Assembly (NCBI RefSeq): GCF_019352895.1
Contig: NZ_JAAAFX010000014.1
Span: 274,134 to 322,121 of the forward strand
DNA: 47,988 bases
Source of the DNA: Variovorax boronicumulans
Lineage (GTDB): Bacteria; Pseudomonadota; Gammaproteobacteria; Burkholderiales; Burkholderiaceae_C
Direction: 5' to 3'
Positions 15,054-22,853 of the stretch are shown here, one piece after another; positions within the stretch are counted from its first letter, which is position 1; every line of letters begins with the position of its first letter. The notes beneath the pieces were generated by a model. The model made no database searches and was not told the origin of the DNA. It saw only the letters and a program-made list of their open reading frames with translations. Both the position numbers and the translations under genes were made by a program.

Positions 15054-16820
15054 ATGATTGATATAAGTAATTTGCGTCTTTCGGTATTGGCTGCCGCCTT
15101 GGCCCTTGCTGCGTGCGGCGGCAGCAACGACACGCAGGTCTCGACCACGCCTCCGGTGAGCGAAACACCCACGCCTTCCCCCGATCCATCGACCCCGACC
15201 GATCCCAATAAATTCGTCATTCCGCCGGAAGTCGTCGCGGCTGCGGCCAAGATCGATGGCGATGCGCAAATCAAGGCGTTGCTGGCGGACCAGAGTTCGG
15301 CCACCGCCGCGAAATCGCGCTGGAATCAATTCCTCGAGCTGGTGAAAATCGCGTCGCCGTCGCGCTCCGAACTCCGCATGGCTGCCGAAATTCACCAGCG
15401 CATGAGGAACGAATGGGGATTTTCTGCCACCGAGGTCAAGACCCGTGCCGACGGCATCATGTTTGGCACCGACGTGAATGTGGTCGACGGCCTGCCGGTC
15501 TATAACGCCTGCGTCGAAATCAAGGGCTCGTATTCCAGCTCTGACGCCGCGAAGCATTACAACGGCCAATTCCCGAAGGTGCTGGTCGAAGGGCACATCG
15601 ACGTGGTCAACCCGGAAAGCCTGCCGCCGGCCGGCGATCCCTTCAACAAGATCCGCCTGCAGCCCTTCAGCCAGGCCGTGGTCGAGACGCCGGCCCAACT
15701 CGCCGCGATCAACGACGTGCTGCGCTTCGATGGGACCGGCCGGGTCATCGAAGATACGAACTACGGGATCGCCAGCAAGGTCTTCGCCAACGAAGCCGCC
15801 GCGAAGGACGGCGGCGGCGTGCGGGTGTATGTGCCGGGCTACGGCGACATGATGTCCAGCACCTCCAACGCCTTCGTGCTGGCCGCGGCGATGAAGAAGT
15901 TCAAGATCCGGCCGGTCTACGACGTCTGGATCTGCGGCACGGCGGGCGAGGAAGGCAAGGGCAACCTGGCCGGCATGAAGCAGCTCTTCGGCTTCGAGCA
16001 GGACCTCGGCACCGGATCGAACCCGCTGAACTTCGTCTCCAGCATGGGCCTGGAAGGCGGCGGTACCGTCAACTTCCTGGGCAGCTACCGCTTCGAGATG
16101 AAGTTCAAGGCGCCAGCCACGCCCGGCACCGGCGACCCGAGCGCCCCGGAAGCCATGGCAGCGGCCATCGCGAAGATCGCCGACGTGAAGACCCCGTCCG
16201 AACTTCGCAAGGATGCGCCCCGGACGACCTACACGGTCGGCCGTGCATCGTGCGAGGCGCCGGCCGTCGGCAGCAGCGTCGTGCCGAGCTGCTCGCTGGA
16301 AGTCGACATGCGTTCGCCGATCACGGAAACCCTCAACGAGGTGCGCGCGTCCATCGTGCCGCAGTTCCAGGCCGGCCTGGTCGCGGAGAACGCGCGTTAC
16401 AGCCGTGCCGAGGGCAGCGCGCAAGCCCTGTCCATGGAACAGGTCTGGTACGGACTGCGTCCCGCCTTCGTCCTGACGCAGCCCAACACCCCCGCGATCC
16501 ATGCAGGCATCCAGTCGGGCCTGACCACCGGAACGGACACCCGCACCACGGTCAACACGTCTTCGGGCAGCCTGAACGACAACGTGCCGGCCAACACCGG
16601 TGTGCCGACCTACAACTTCACCCTGGCCTCCAATGCCGCCGGTGCGGGCGGCCATGCCTTCTGGGAGTGGGGCACACGCGGCACGCCTGAGCTGGAAGTG
16701 CAGCGCATGCGCCGGGTGCTCACCGCCACCCTGATCCAGTCCGGCTACCACGCCGCGGACGGCACCATCATCCAGCCCTCCGTCGGTCCCATCGGCAACC
16801 GCACCCGCGAAGTGCGCTAA
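15054..16820 (+). CDS. M20 family metallopeptidase, lipoprotein
   Basis: 588 residues from ATG 15054, chosen for its AGGAG ribosome site and because it gives a lipoprotein signal (LAAALALAAC, lipidated Cys21). A Thr/Pro-rich linker follows to about residue 50. Co-catalytic zinc motifs of M20 are visible: EGHIDVVN (His181, Asp183), GDMMSST (Asp265), CGTAGEEGKG (Glu299 base, Glu300 ligand), LEGGG (Glu334) and AGAGGHAFWEWG (His534). The lid/dimerisation domain (about 343-450) starts YRFEMKFKAPATPG, where relatives have a GPGGHS-type motif, so the lid histidine is missing. It probably trims peptides or acyl-amino acids at the outer membrane or periplasm. The next gene, 9 bases on, encodes a separate lid-like domain with the motif intact. 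Confidence 0.88.
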   Translation: MIDISNLRLSVLAAALALAACGGSNDTQVSTTPPVSETPTPSPDPSTPTDPNKFVIPPEVVAAAAKIDGDAQIKALLADQSSATAAKSRWNQFLELVKIASPSRSELRMAAEIHQRMRNEWGFSATEVKTRADGIMFGTDVNVVDGLPVYNACVEIKGSYSSSDAAKHYNGQFPKVLVEGHIDVVNPESLPPAGDPFNKIRLQPFSQAVVETPAQLAAINDVLRFDGTGRVIEDTNYGIASKVFANEAAAKDGGGVRVYVPGYGDMMSSTSNAFVLAAAMKKFKIRPVYDVWICGTAGEEGKGNLAGMKQLFGFEQDLGTGSNPLNFVSSMGLEGGGTVNFLGSYRFEMKFKAPATPGTGDPSAPEAMAAAIAKIADVKTPSELRKDAPRTTYTVGRASCEAPAVGSSVVPSCSLEVDMRSPITETLNEVRASIVPQFQAGLVAENARYSRAEGSAQALSMEQVWYGLRPAFVLTQPNTPAIHAGIQSGLTTGTDTRTTVNTSSGSLNDNVPANTGVPTYNFTLASNAAGAGGHAFWEWGTRGTPELEVQRMRRVLTATLIQSGYHAADGTIIQPSVGPIGNRTREVR

Positions 16821-16829
16821 GGAGCAAAC

Positions 16830-17273
16830 ATGAACACCCAATCTCTGACCAAATCCCTTTGCCTGGCCGCGTTGGCACTGGCTGGCTTTTCCGCCCAGGC
16901 CCAACAGACGGGCAGCGTCGCCGTCGAGTTCCAGGGGCCGGGAGGCCACAGCAGCGGCAACTACGGTCGCACCAGCGCCCTTCATGCCGCAGGGCGTGCA
17001 GTGATCTTCCTGCAGCAGGCCAACCTTCTCAGCGGCAGCTACGTCATCACCAACGTGACCGGCGGCAATTCGGTCAACAGCATCGCATCCGATGGACTGA
17101 TCGAACTGCGGCTGACCGCGGCCGACGCGACGGCCTATGCCGACGTGGTGGCCAAGATCACGGCAGCGGCCAAATCAGGCGCCGATGCGGAAAACGCCTT
17201 CCGGGGCGTCAAGGCGGGTGAACTGACGGCTGGCGCGCGGGCGGATATCCGCTACACCGTGACCCAGCGTTAA
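16830..17273 (+). CDS. Secreted stand-alone M20 lid (dimerisation) domain-like protein
   Basis: A 147-residue protein with a signal peptide (hydrophobic LCLAALALAGFSAQA, cleavage near residue 24). The mature part reads like the M20 dimerisation domain alone: VAVEFQGPGGHSSGNYGR (GGH at 38-40), a helix SALHAAGRAVIFLQQANLL, VTGGNSVNSIASDGLIELRL, then a second helix ADVVAKITAAA. In complete M20 enzymes the lid GGH/GH motif sits near the active site. The neighbouring peptidase lacks that motif, so the two could work as partners, translated from one mRNA. No catalytic metal ligands are present here, so it is not an enzyme by itself. The domain call is my own reading and needs a profile search. Confidence 0.7.
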   Translation: MNTQSLTKSLCLAALALAGFSAQAQQTGSVAVEFQGPGGHSSGNYGRTSALHAAGRAVIFLQQANLLSGSYVITNVTGGNSVNSIASDGLIELRLTAADATAYADVVAKITAAAKSGADAENAFRGVKAGELTAGARADIRYTVTQR

Positions 17274-17279
17274 CCCATC

Positions 17280-17321
17280 GGGCGGCGATGCAGGGCGCAC
17301 TGACGCCCGGCATCGCCGCCC
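17280..17321. repeat. 12-bp perfect inverted repeat after the lid-protein gene
   Basis: GGGCGGCGATGC and GCATCGCCGCCC pair perfectly around an 18-base spacer, seven bases after the stop codon. It is followed on the forward strand by AGTAAAAAA, not T residues, so it is not a textbook forward terminator. It may act as a U-less terminator or a 3' stability hairpin. Confidence 0.6.
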
Positions 17322-17390
17322 AGTAAAAAAGGGGCGTGCGAATGCCTCATCCATTTCGGAAGTGCCTGCACGGGCCTGCAATCCAGATGC

Positions 17391-18359
17391 ATGAATGCCG
17401 TAGGCGAATCGAGAATTTATGGAAGCTCTAGAGGCTTGGATTTGAGACGGCCAAAGGCACGTCGTGGCTGGCTGGTGCTTTGTGGGTCCATTGCATTTTT
17501 TGTATTTGGCAGCGCGGGCGTCGTTCATTCCCAGGACATCGACACGCTCAAACGCATCGCGGACACCGGTACCGTTCGCCTGGGCCATCGCGAATCGTCC
17601 ATTCCATTTTCCTATTACGACGAAAAACGCAATGCGGTCGGCTTCTCGCACGACCTCATGCTCAAAATCGTCGACACCCTCAAGTCGAATCTCGGGCTCC
17701 CGGGTTTGACGATCAAATTGGTTCCTGTCACGCCGCAAAATCGTCTGGCATTGGTTCAGAACGGCAGCGTCGACATCGAATGCGCATCGACCACCCACAA
17801 CCAGGAACGCGCCCGGCAGGTCGCCTTTTCCACATCTTTTTTCCAGATCGGGACACGTCTTCTTACACATCGATCCTCGGGCATCCATGATTTCTCCGAT
17901 CTCGCGGGTAAACGCGTGGCGGTGACTTCGGCGACGACCTCCGAGCGCCTCCTGAGAACCTACAATGAACGTTCTGTGAAAGGATTTCGCATCCTGGTGG
18001 GCAAGGACCACGGCGAATCTTTTGAATTGGTGACCAGCGGCAAGGCCGATGCTTTCATGATGGACGACGCCTTGTTGTATGGCGAGCGTGCAAAGGTTGC
18101 CAATCCCCAGGACTGGGACGTCGTGGGCACGCCAATGTCTTCTGAGGTGTACGGATGCATGATGCGGTTGAAGGATCAACAGCTGAAGCAGATCGTCGAT
18201 GGTGCGCTGATAAAAATGATGACGAGCGGTGAAATATTGAAGGTGCACCAGAAGTGGTTTCAAAGGCCGATTCCACCACGCGGACTGAATTTGGCCTGGC
18301 CGCCTTCGCCGGAATTGCGGCAGCTGTACGCACACCCCAACGACCAGCCGTCGGAATAA
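17391..18359 (+). CDS. Polar amino acid-type substrate-binding protein (SBP_bac_3, GltI-like)
   Basis: A 322-residue periplasmic binding protein. The N-terminus is long and basic (RRPKARRGW) before the hydrophobic signal LVLCGSIAFFVFGSAG, with cleavage near VHSQD. A TTG at 17436 is a possible shorter start. The mature part has LKRIADTGTVRLGHRESSIPFSYYDEKRNAVGFSHDLM, typical of the glutamate/aspartate subgroup, then VDIECASTTHNQERARQVAFS and DLAGKRVAVTSATTSERLL. It lacks permease and ATPase genes nearby and lies 7 bases before a sensor-kinase gene, so it may present ligand to the kinase rather than serve transport. Lower GC at the start contrasts with neighbours. Confidence 0.88.
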   Translation: MNAVGESRIYGSSRGLDLRRPKARRGWLVLCGSIAFFVFGSAGVVHSQDIDTLKRIADTGTVRLGHRESSIPFSYYDEKRNAVGFSHDLMLKIVDTLKSNLGLPGLTIKLVPVTPQNRLALVQNGSVDIECASTTHNQERARQVAFSTSFFQIGTRLLTHRSSGIHDFSDLAGKRVAVTSATTSERLLRTYNERSVKGFRILVGKDHGESFELVTSGKADAFMMDDALLYGERAKVANPQDWDVVGTPMSSEVYGCMMRLKDQQLKQIVDGALIKMMTSGEILKVHQKWFQRPIPPRGLNLAWPPSPELRQLYAHPNDQPSE

Positions 18360-18366
18360 CGCGCCC

Positions 18367-20208
18367 ATGTTGCGGGGTGCGGCAGTTGCCAATATTCTCA
18401 AGGGCGCCAGCGGCGTCGTGGCATTGCTATTGGTATTTGCCGCTGCCTTCTTTTCCTACCAGCGGGGGAAGGAGGTCGGTATTCGGCAACTCCAGACCGA
18501 AGCCAACCATCGGCTCGACCTTTTTGCGTCGGCGGTAGAGGGCGTCGCCAAACCCCTCGAGAACATTCCGGCCACCATCCAGCTGCACCCGGAGGTGCTG
18601 GAGATCCTGCGCACGCCCGGCACCTTGCGCTCCACCCGCGCGGTGAACGACTACCTCCGGCGTCTCAACGCCCATGTGGGCGGGCTGGCGGCGTTCACCG
18701 TGAACGTGAGGGGCGTGGTGGTCGCTTCGAGCAACACCACCACGCATGACGACAGCCTGTTGGGCACCGACGTGTCTTTCAGGCCTTACTTCCTCGACTC
18801 GCTTGCCGGTCGTGTGGGCAAGCATTTCTCCATCGGCATCGACGGCGGCGGCGCCGGGTACTTCGTCTCGTACCCGGTGCGTGACGGGGCGGTGGTGGTG
18901 GGCGTGGCGGTGATCAAGATCGGGCTGCACCCGGTCGATCAGCTGTGGAACCTGGTCGGTTCGCCCGCGCTGATCGCCGATGCCAACAACGTGGTGATCC
19001 TGGCCTCCCGGCCCGAATGGCAATACCGCGCGATCTCGCCGCTGACCGTGGAGCAGCGCGTGAACTTGCAGCTCACCCGGGCCTATTCCGATCTCGAAAT
19101 TCTGCCCATTCAGGGTTTTCCGACCGTCGGCGACGATGTCGATGTCCGAACCGACAGCCAGAAAATGACGCTGATCCGGCCGCTCGACGGCATGGACTGG
19201 CGCGTGAGCATCGTGCTCGACCTGAAGCAGGTGCACCGCGCGGCGCGGATGGCGGCGCTCACCGGCGGCGGCGGCGCCACCTTGCTGTTGCTGCTGGCGC
19301 TGGCTGCGGTCCAATGGCGTCGCATCGCCAAGCAGCGTCGGCTGGTGCGGCGGATGCTGGAGCAGTCGAATGTGGCCCTCGAAATCAAGGTGGCGGAGCG
19401 CACGCACGACCTGAGCACCATCAACGATCAGTTGCGCCGCGAAGTGCACGAACGCAATGTGGCCGAGCAGTCGTTGCGCGCCGCGCAAAGCGAACTGGTG
19501 CAGGCGGGCAAGATGGCGGTCCTGGGACAGCTGTCGGCCGGCATCACCCATGAACTCACCCAGCCGCTGGGCGCGATGCGCACGATTGCAGGCAATGCAG
19601 AGGAATTCCTGCTTCGCGGGAAGCTGGACAGCGCGACACAGAACCTGAAGATCCTCGGCCGGCTGGTCGATCAGATGGGCAGCATCATCCAGCCCTTGAA
19701 GAACTTCGCCCGGAAGTCGGAGCCCGTCTTTCAGAAAGTCGATCTGAGCAAATCGCTCGACGACGCGCTTTTTCTGCTCAGCAGCAGGATACGAGCGCTC
19801 CAGGTTGAAATTTCCAACCCGGTCGGCAAGGGGCAGTTCTTCGTTCGTTGCGAACAGAATCGACTCGAGCAGGTGTTGATCAACCTCCTGAGCAATTCGC
19901 TGGACGCACTCGGAGAGCAGGATCTGCCGAGGGTCATCACGATCCGCGCAGAGCAGGGCGGCGATGGGTCATGCGATGCGTTCATGACCCGCATCAGTGT
20001 TTCGGACAACGGCTCGGGCATGGACGAAGCCACGCGCGCCCGGTTGTTCGAACCTTTTTTCACCACCAAGGAAAGCGGCGCGGGCCTCGGCCTGGGCCTG
20101 GTCATTTCGCGTGACATCCTGACCGAGTTTGGCGGCACGATCGAAATCGTGTCCACGCCGTCCCGCGGCACCTGCTTTCGTTTGAGGATACCGTCGTATG
20201 AATCGTGA
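18367..20208 (+). CDS. Sensor histidine kinase, DctB-like with periplasmic Cache domain
   Basis: A 613-residue membrane kinase. TM1 is at about 12-31 (ALLLVFAAAFFSY). A periplasmic double-Cache-type sensor covers about 40-290 (RPYFLDSLAG and GYFVSYPVRDG are typical), and TM2 is at about 296-318. A coiled linker leads to HisKA with GITHELTQPLGAMR (His395). The ATPase domain follows with N box LINLLSNSLDAL, G1 SDNGSGMD, F box FEPFFTTK and G2 GAGLGLGLV. DctB relatives sense C4-dicarboxylates, and the local binding protein suggests amino acids or similar acids. The start is 7 bases after the SBP gene, and the end overlaps the regulator gene by 11 bases, implying translational coupling. Confidence 0.93.
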   Translation: MLRGAAVANILKGASGVVALLLVFAAAFFSYQRGKEVGIRQLQTEANHRLDLFASAVEGVAKPLENIPATIQLHPEVLEILRTPGTLRSTRAVNDYLRRLNAHVGGLAAFTVNVRGVVVASSNTTTHDDSLLGTDVSFRPYFLDSLAGRVGKHFSIGIDGGGAGYFVSYPVRDGAVVVGVAVIKIGLHPVDQLWNLVGSPALIADANNVVILASRPEWQYRAISPLTVEQRVNLQLTRAYSDLEILPIQGFPTVGDDVDVRTDSQKMTLIRPLDGMDWRVSIVLDLKQVHRAARMAALTGGGGATLLLLLALAAVQWRRIAKQRRLVRRMLEQSNVALEIKVAERTHDLSTINDQLRREVHERNVAEQSLRAAQSELVQAGKMAVLGQLSAGITHELTQPLGAMRTIAGNAEEFLLRGKLDSATQNLKILGRLVDQMGSIIQPLKNFARKSEPVFQKVDLSKSLDDALFLLSSRIRALQVEISNPVGKGQFFVRCEQNRLEQVLINLLSNSLDALGEQDLPRVITIRAEQGGDGSCDAFMTRISVSDNGSGMDEATRARLFEPFFTTKESGAGLGLGLVISRDILTEFGGTIEIVSTPSRGTCFRLRIPSYES

Positions 20209-21640
20209 TGAATGTCCCGGCAGCAACCTGATGGTCCTGCTGGTGGAAGACGAACCCGACATGCGCCTGGGCTGCACACAGGCCCTCGACCTCGAAGGCA
20301 TACCCTCCCGAGCGGTGGCGAGCGTGGAGGACGCACGGCCCTTGTTGCAGCCCGGATTTGCGGGCGTGGTCATCACCGACATGAAGCTGCCTGGCGAGGA
20401 CGGTCTGGCGCTCATCAAGTTCTGCCGCCAGCTCGACGCAGAACTGCCGGTGGTGATGATCACCGGGCATGGAGACGTTCGACTGGCCGTGGAAGCCATG
20501 CGAAACGGCGCCTACGACTTCATCACCAAACCCTTTTCCAGGGAAACGCTGCTGGACGTGACCCGGCGCGCGCTCGAGAAACGGAAGCTCACGCTGGAAG
20601 TATTGAAGCTGAGGCAAAGCCTGGCCGATCTGCACGGGTTTGAGAGGCAGCTCGTCGGCGCCTCCGAACACATCAAGAGCGTACGGCTCCTGACGGCCGA
20701 GCTGGCGGCTTCCCCTGTCGATGTACTGATCTCCGGTGAAACAGGGACCGGCAAGGAAGTCGTCGCGCAGGCATTGCACACCCAGTCCGACCGCCGTCAG
20801 GGGCCGTTCGTCGTCATCAACTGCGGCGCCATGTCCGATCCGCTCCTCGATGACGAACTCTTCGGGCACGAGCCTGGCGCGATGCCCGGCGTGCTCGAGA
20901 AGCGCATCGGAAAGATCGAGTTCGCGAACGGGGGCACCTTGTTCCTGGATGAACTGGAGTCGATGTCCATCTCGATGCAGATGAAACTGCTGCGGGTGAT
21001 CCAGGACCGGAAGATCGAGCGCATCGGCTCCAATGAGCAGCTGCATGTGGACGTCCGCATCATCGCGGCGACCAAGATCAACCTGCTTCAGGCCGCGCAG
21101 GAAGGGACGTTCAGGGCCGACCTGTATTACCGGCTGAACATCGCGTCGGTCAAGATGGCGCCGTTGCGCGAGCGGCGGGAGGACATTCCGGTCCTGCTCA
21201 ACCATTTCCTGCTGCTGGCGTCCAGCCGCTATGCGCGGCCGCTGCCCGAGATCAGCCAGGCGCAGCAGCACCAGCTGCTGGCACACGACTGGCCCGGCAA
21301 TGTGCGGGAACTCAAGAACATCGCCGAATGCCTGGTGCTGAACGTGCCGTGCGGCGTCATCACGCGGCGCGAGCCCGATGCGGACCCCGACCTGGACAAC
21401 GATCCGGGGCTGGTCGACATGGTCGAGAACTTCGAGAAGGCGATCATCGAAAGCGTGTTGGTCAAACACAGCGGCAACGCGTCATTGAGCGCCCGGTCGC
21501 TGAAGGTGCCCAAGACCACGCTGGCCGACAAGCTGAGGAAATACAACCTCTCTACCAAACGCGACGACGGCCAGCTTGCGGCGACGCGTGTTCGCCAAGA
21601 CGGTGCGACAGAAAGAGATTCCCAGGAATTCGTGGAGTAG
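20198..21640 (+). CDS. DctD-like AAA+ response regulator with altered GAFTGA motif
   Basis: 480 residues. The receiver domain has Asp61 in VVITDMKLPGEDG and Lys111 in FITKPF. The AAA+ domain has Walker A GETGTGKE (180-187) and Walker B FLDE (249-252), with RADLYYRLN and WPGNVRELKN later. A Fis-type HTH is at about 420-451 (NASLSARSLKVPKTTLADKL). The sigma-54-contacting loop, normally GAFTGA, reads GAMPGV at 227-232, so the conserved Phe and Thr are lost. Regulators with a broken loop often do not activate sigma-54 polymerase, so this protein may act on sigma-70 promoters, or function with an altered loop. It overlaps the kinase gene; targets may be the peptidase operon palindromes. Confidence 0.92.
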   Translation: MNRDECPGSNLMVLLVEDEPDMRLGCTQALDLEGIPSRAVASVEDARPLLQPGFAGVVITDMKLPGEDGLALIKFCRQLDAELPVVMITGHGDVRLAVEAMRNGAYDFITKPFSRETLLDVTRRALEKRKLTLEVLKLRQSLADLHGFERQLVGASEHIKSVRLLTAELAASPVDVLISGETGTGKEVVAQALHTQSDRRQGPFVVINCGAMSDPLLDDELFGHEPGAMPGVLEKRIGKIEFANGGTLFLDELESMSISMQMKLLRVIQDRKIERIGSNEQLHVDVRIIAATKINLLQAAQEGTFRADLYYRLNIASVKMAPLRERREDIPVLLNHFLLLASSRYARPLPEISQAQQHQLLAHDWPGNVRELKNIAECLVLNVPCGVITRREPDADPDLDNDPGLVDMVENFEKAIIESVLVKHSGNASLSARSLKVPKTTLADKLRKYNLSTKRDDGQLAATRVRQDGATERDSQEFVE

Positions 21641-21650
21641 GGCACCTCAA

Positions 21651-21672
21651 AGGTCGATGGCGCGCCAGACCT
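21651..21672. terminator. Hairpin between convergent genes
   Basis: AGGTC and GACCT form an outer stem around TGGCGCGCCA, itself a perfect palindrome, between the response-regulator stop and the thioesterase stop. No T tract is seen, so termination is only likely. Confidence 0.4.
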
Positions 21673-22216
21673 AGGCTCTCTTCAATTCGAACACCAGGCA
21701 GGTGGTGGTGGCGTGCGCGTACAGCGTGCCGTCGGGCCCGACCAGCCGCGCCTCGGCCGTGGCCAGCTGGCGACCGCAATGGATCACCCGGCCCTCGGCG
21801 CGCACGCGCTGCACCTTGGGCGTGACGCCCTTCACATAGTTCACGCCGAGCTCGGCCGTGGTGTAGCTGCGGCCCGCCGGCAGCATGGTGTGCACCGCGC
21901 AGCCCAGTGCCGAGTCGAGCAGCGTCGCGACCCAGCCGCCGTGGATCGTGCCCAGCGGGTTCAGGTGCCGCGCCATCGGCGTGCCCTGGAACACCGCCAC
22001 GCCGGCCTGCACCGAGAGCACGGTGAAGTCGAGCGTCTTGGCGATGGCGGCGTAGGGGATCTCGCCGTCGATCATGGCCTGCATGATCTCGAGGCCGCTC
22101 TTGCCTTCGATCTCTTCGAGACTGGCGACCCCGGGGCCGGGACCCGCATCGAGCCGCTTGGTGACGCGGCGCTCTTCTTCGATCCAGGCTTCGAGCTGGT
22201 GGCTGGGTGATGTCAT
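21671..22216 (-). CDS. PaaI family thioesterase (hotdog fold)
   Basis: 181 residues from ATG 22216, which has an AGGGG ribosome site about nine bases upstream. An in-frame extension of 20 residues is less likely. A helical N-terminal region of about 80 residues precedes the hotdog domain. The domain shows LNPLGTIHGGWVATLLDSALGCAV, where the HGG and Asp are the conserved active-site features, then YTTAELGVNYVKGV and a C-terminal strand HATTTCLVFEL. Such enzymes hydrolyse acyl-CoA, often phenylacetyl- or hydroxybenzoyl-CoA types, to rescue CoA. It is divergent from a MarR gene with a palindrome between them, suggesting MarR control by an aromatic or acyl ligand. Confidence 0.92.
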   Translation of the reverse strand: MTSPSHQLEAWIEEERRVTKRLDAGPGPGVASLEEIEGKSGLEIMQAMIDGEIPYAAIAKTLDFTVLSVQAGVAVFQGTPMARHLNPLGTIHGGWVATLLDSALGCAVHTMLPAGRSYTTAELGVNYVKGVTPKVQRVRAEGRVIHCGRQLATAEARLVGPDGTLYAHATTTCLVFELKRA

Positions 22217-22255
22217 GCCTATGTTCCCCTTGTGGGCTTTGGGATGGAGGGTGAG

Positions 22256-22283
22256 TTGCATATGCAACAGTTGCACCTACAAT
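22256..22283 (+). promoter_or_regulatory. MarR promoter with overlapping 12-bp palindrome
   Basis: TTGCATATGCAA (22256-22267) is a perfect palindrome of the MarR operator kind. Its first half doubles as a -35 (TTGCAT), with a -10 TACAAT at 22278-22283 spaced 16 bases. A further TTGCA half-site is at 22271. The predicted start site near 22290 is two bases from the MarR ATG. Confidence 0.6.
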
Positions 22284-22291
22284 AATATCCC

Positions 22292-22747
22292 ATGAACACC
22301 TCCCTCAAGCCGAGCGGCTGCACCAACTTCAAGGTCCGGCAACTGTCGCGCCGGCTGTCGCAGCGTTACGACGCCGAGGTCGCGCAGAGCGGGCTCAAGA
22401 CCACGCAGTACTCGCTGCTGTCGAACCTGGCGCGGCTGGGTCCGTCGCGGCCGGTGGACCTGGCGGCCGAACTCCAGATGACGGCCTCGACGCTGAGCCG
22501 CAACCTGCAGCCGTTGATCGGCGCGGGCTGGATCGTGCAGAGCGCGGGTGCCGACGCGCGCAGCCAGCTGGTGCAGGTCACCGCGTCGGGCGAGGCCAAG
22601 CGCCGCGAGGCGCAGCAGTACTGGAAGACGGCGCAGCAGAAGATGAACGCGCTGCTGGGCGTGGAGCGCGTGATCGCGCTGCACCAGCTGATCGACGAGG
22701 CGATGGCGCTGCTCGGGGCCGACGACGGCTCGGCCGTCGACGACTGA
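22292..22747 (+). CDS. MarR family transcriptional regulator
   Basis: A 151-residue winged-HTH regulator of usual MarR length. The dimerisation helix includes VRQLSRRLSQRYDAEVAQSG. Then LKTTQYSLLSNLARLGPSRPVDLAAELQMTASTLSRNLQPLIGAGWI is the HTH, and the wing is AGADARSQLVQVTASGEAK. The C-terminal helices complete the dimer interface. The gene is divergent from a PaaI thioesterase and precedes an MFS transporter in the same direction, so it probably represses these and itself through the palindrome at 22256. The start ATG has no visible ribosome site, in line with a leaderless or near-leaderless mRNA. Confidence 0.93.
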   Translation: MNTSLKPSGCTNFKVRQLSRRLSQRYDAEVAQSGLKTTQYSLLSNLARLGPSRPVDLAAELQMTASTLSRNLQPLIGAGWIVQSAGADARSQLVQVTASGEAKRREAQQYWKTAQQKMNALLGVERVIALHQLIDEAMALLGADDGSAVDD

Positions 22748-22853
22748 TCGCCATCCCACTCAGGACCTCCCACACCTTTTTCTCGCGCGTGCCAGCCCTA
22801 CGCAGGCATGCGTCTCTCGCCTCCTCACATTCCATTCCAACAGCCGAGGTCCC

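Noticed and set aside
14880..16985. Reverse-strand frame of about 700 codons across the peptidase gene
   Set aside because: The forward frame has metal-site motifs, a lipobox and a ribosome site; the reverse frame has none.
16830..17273. Frameshifted piece of the upstream M20 gene
   Set aside because: It has its own start and a full signal peptide, and the upstream gene already has a complete, though diverged, lid and a proper C-terminus.
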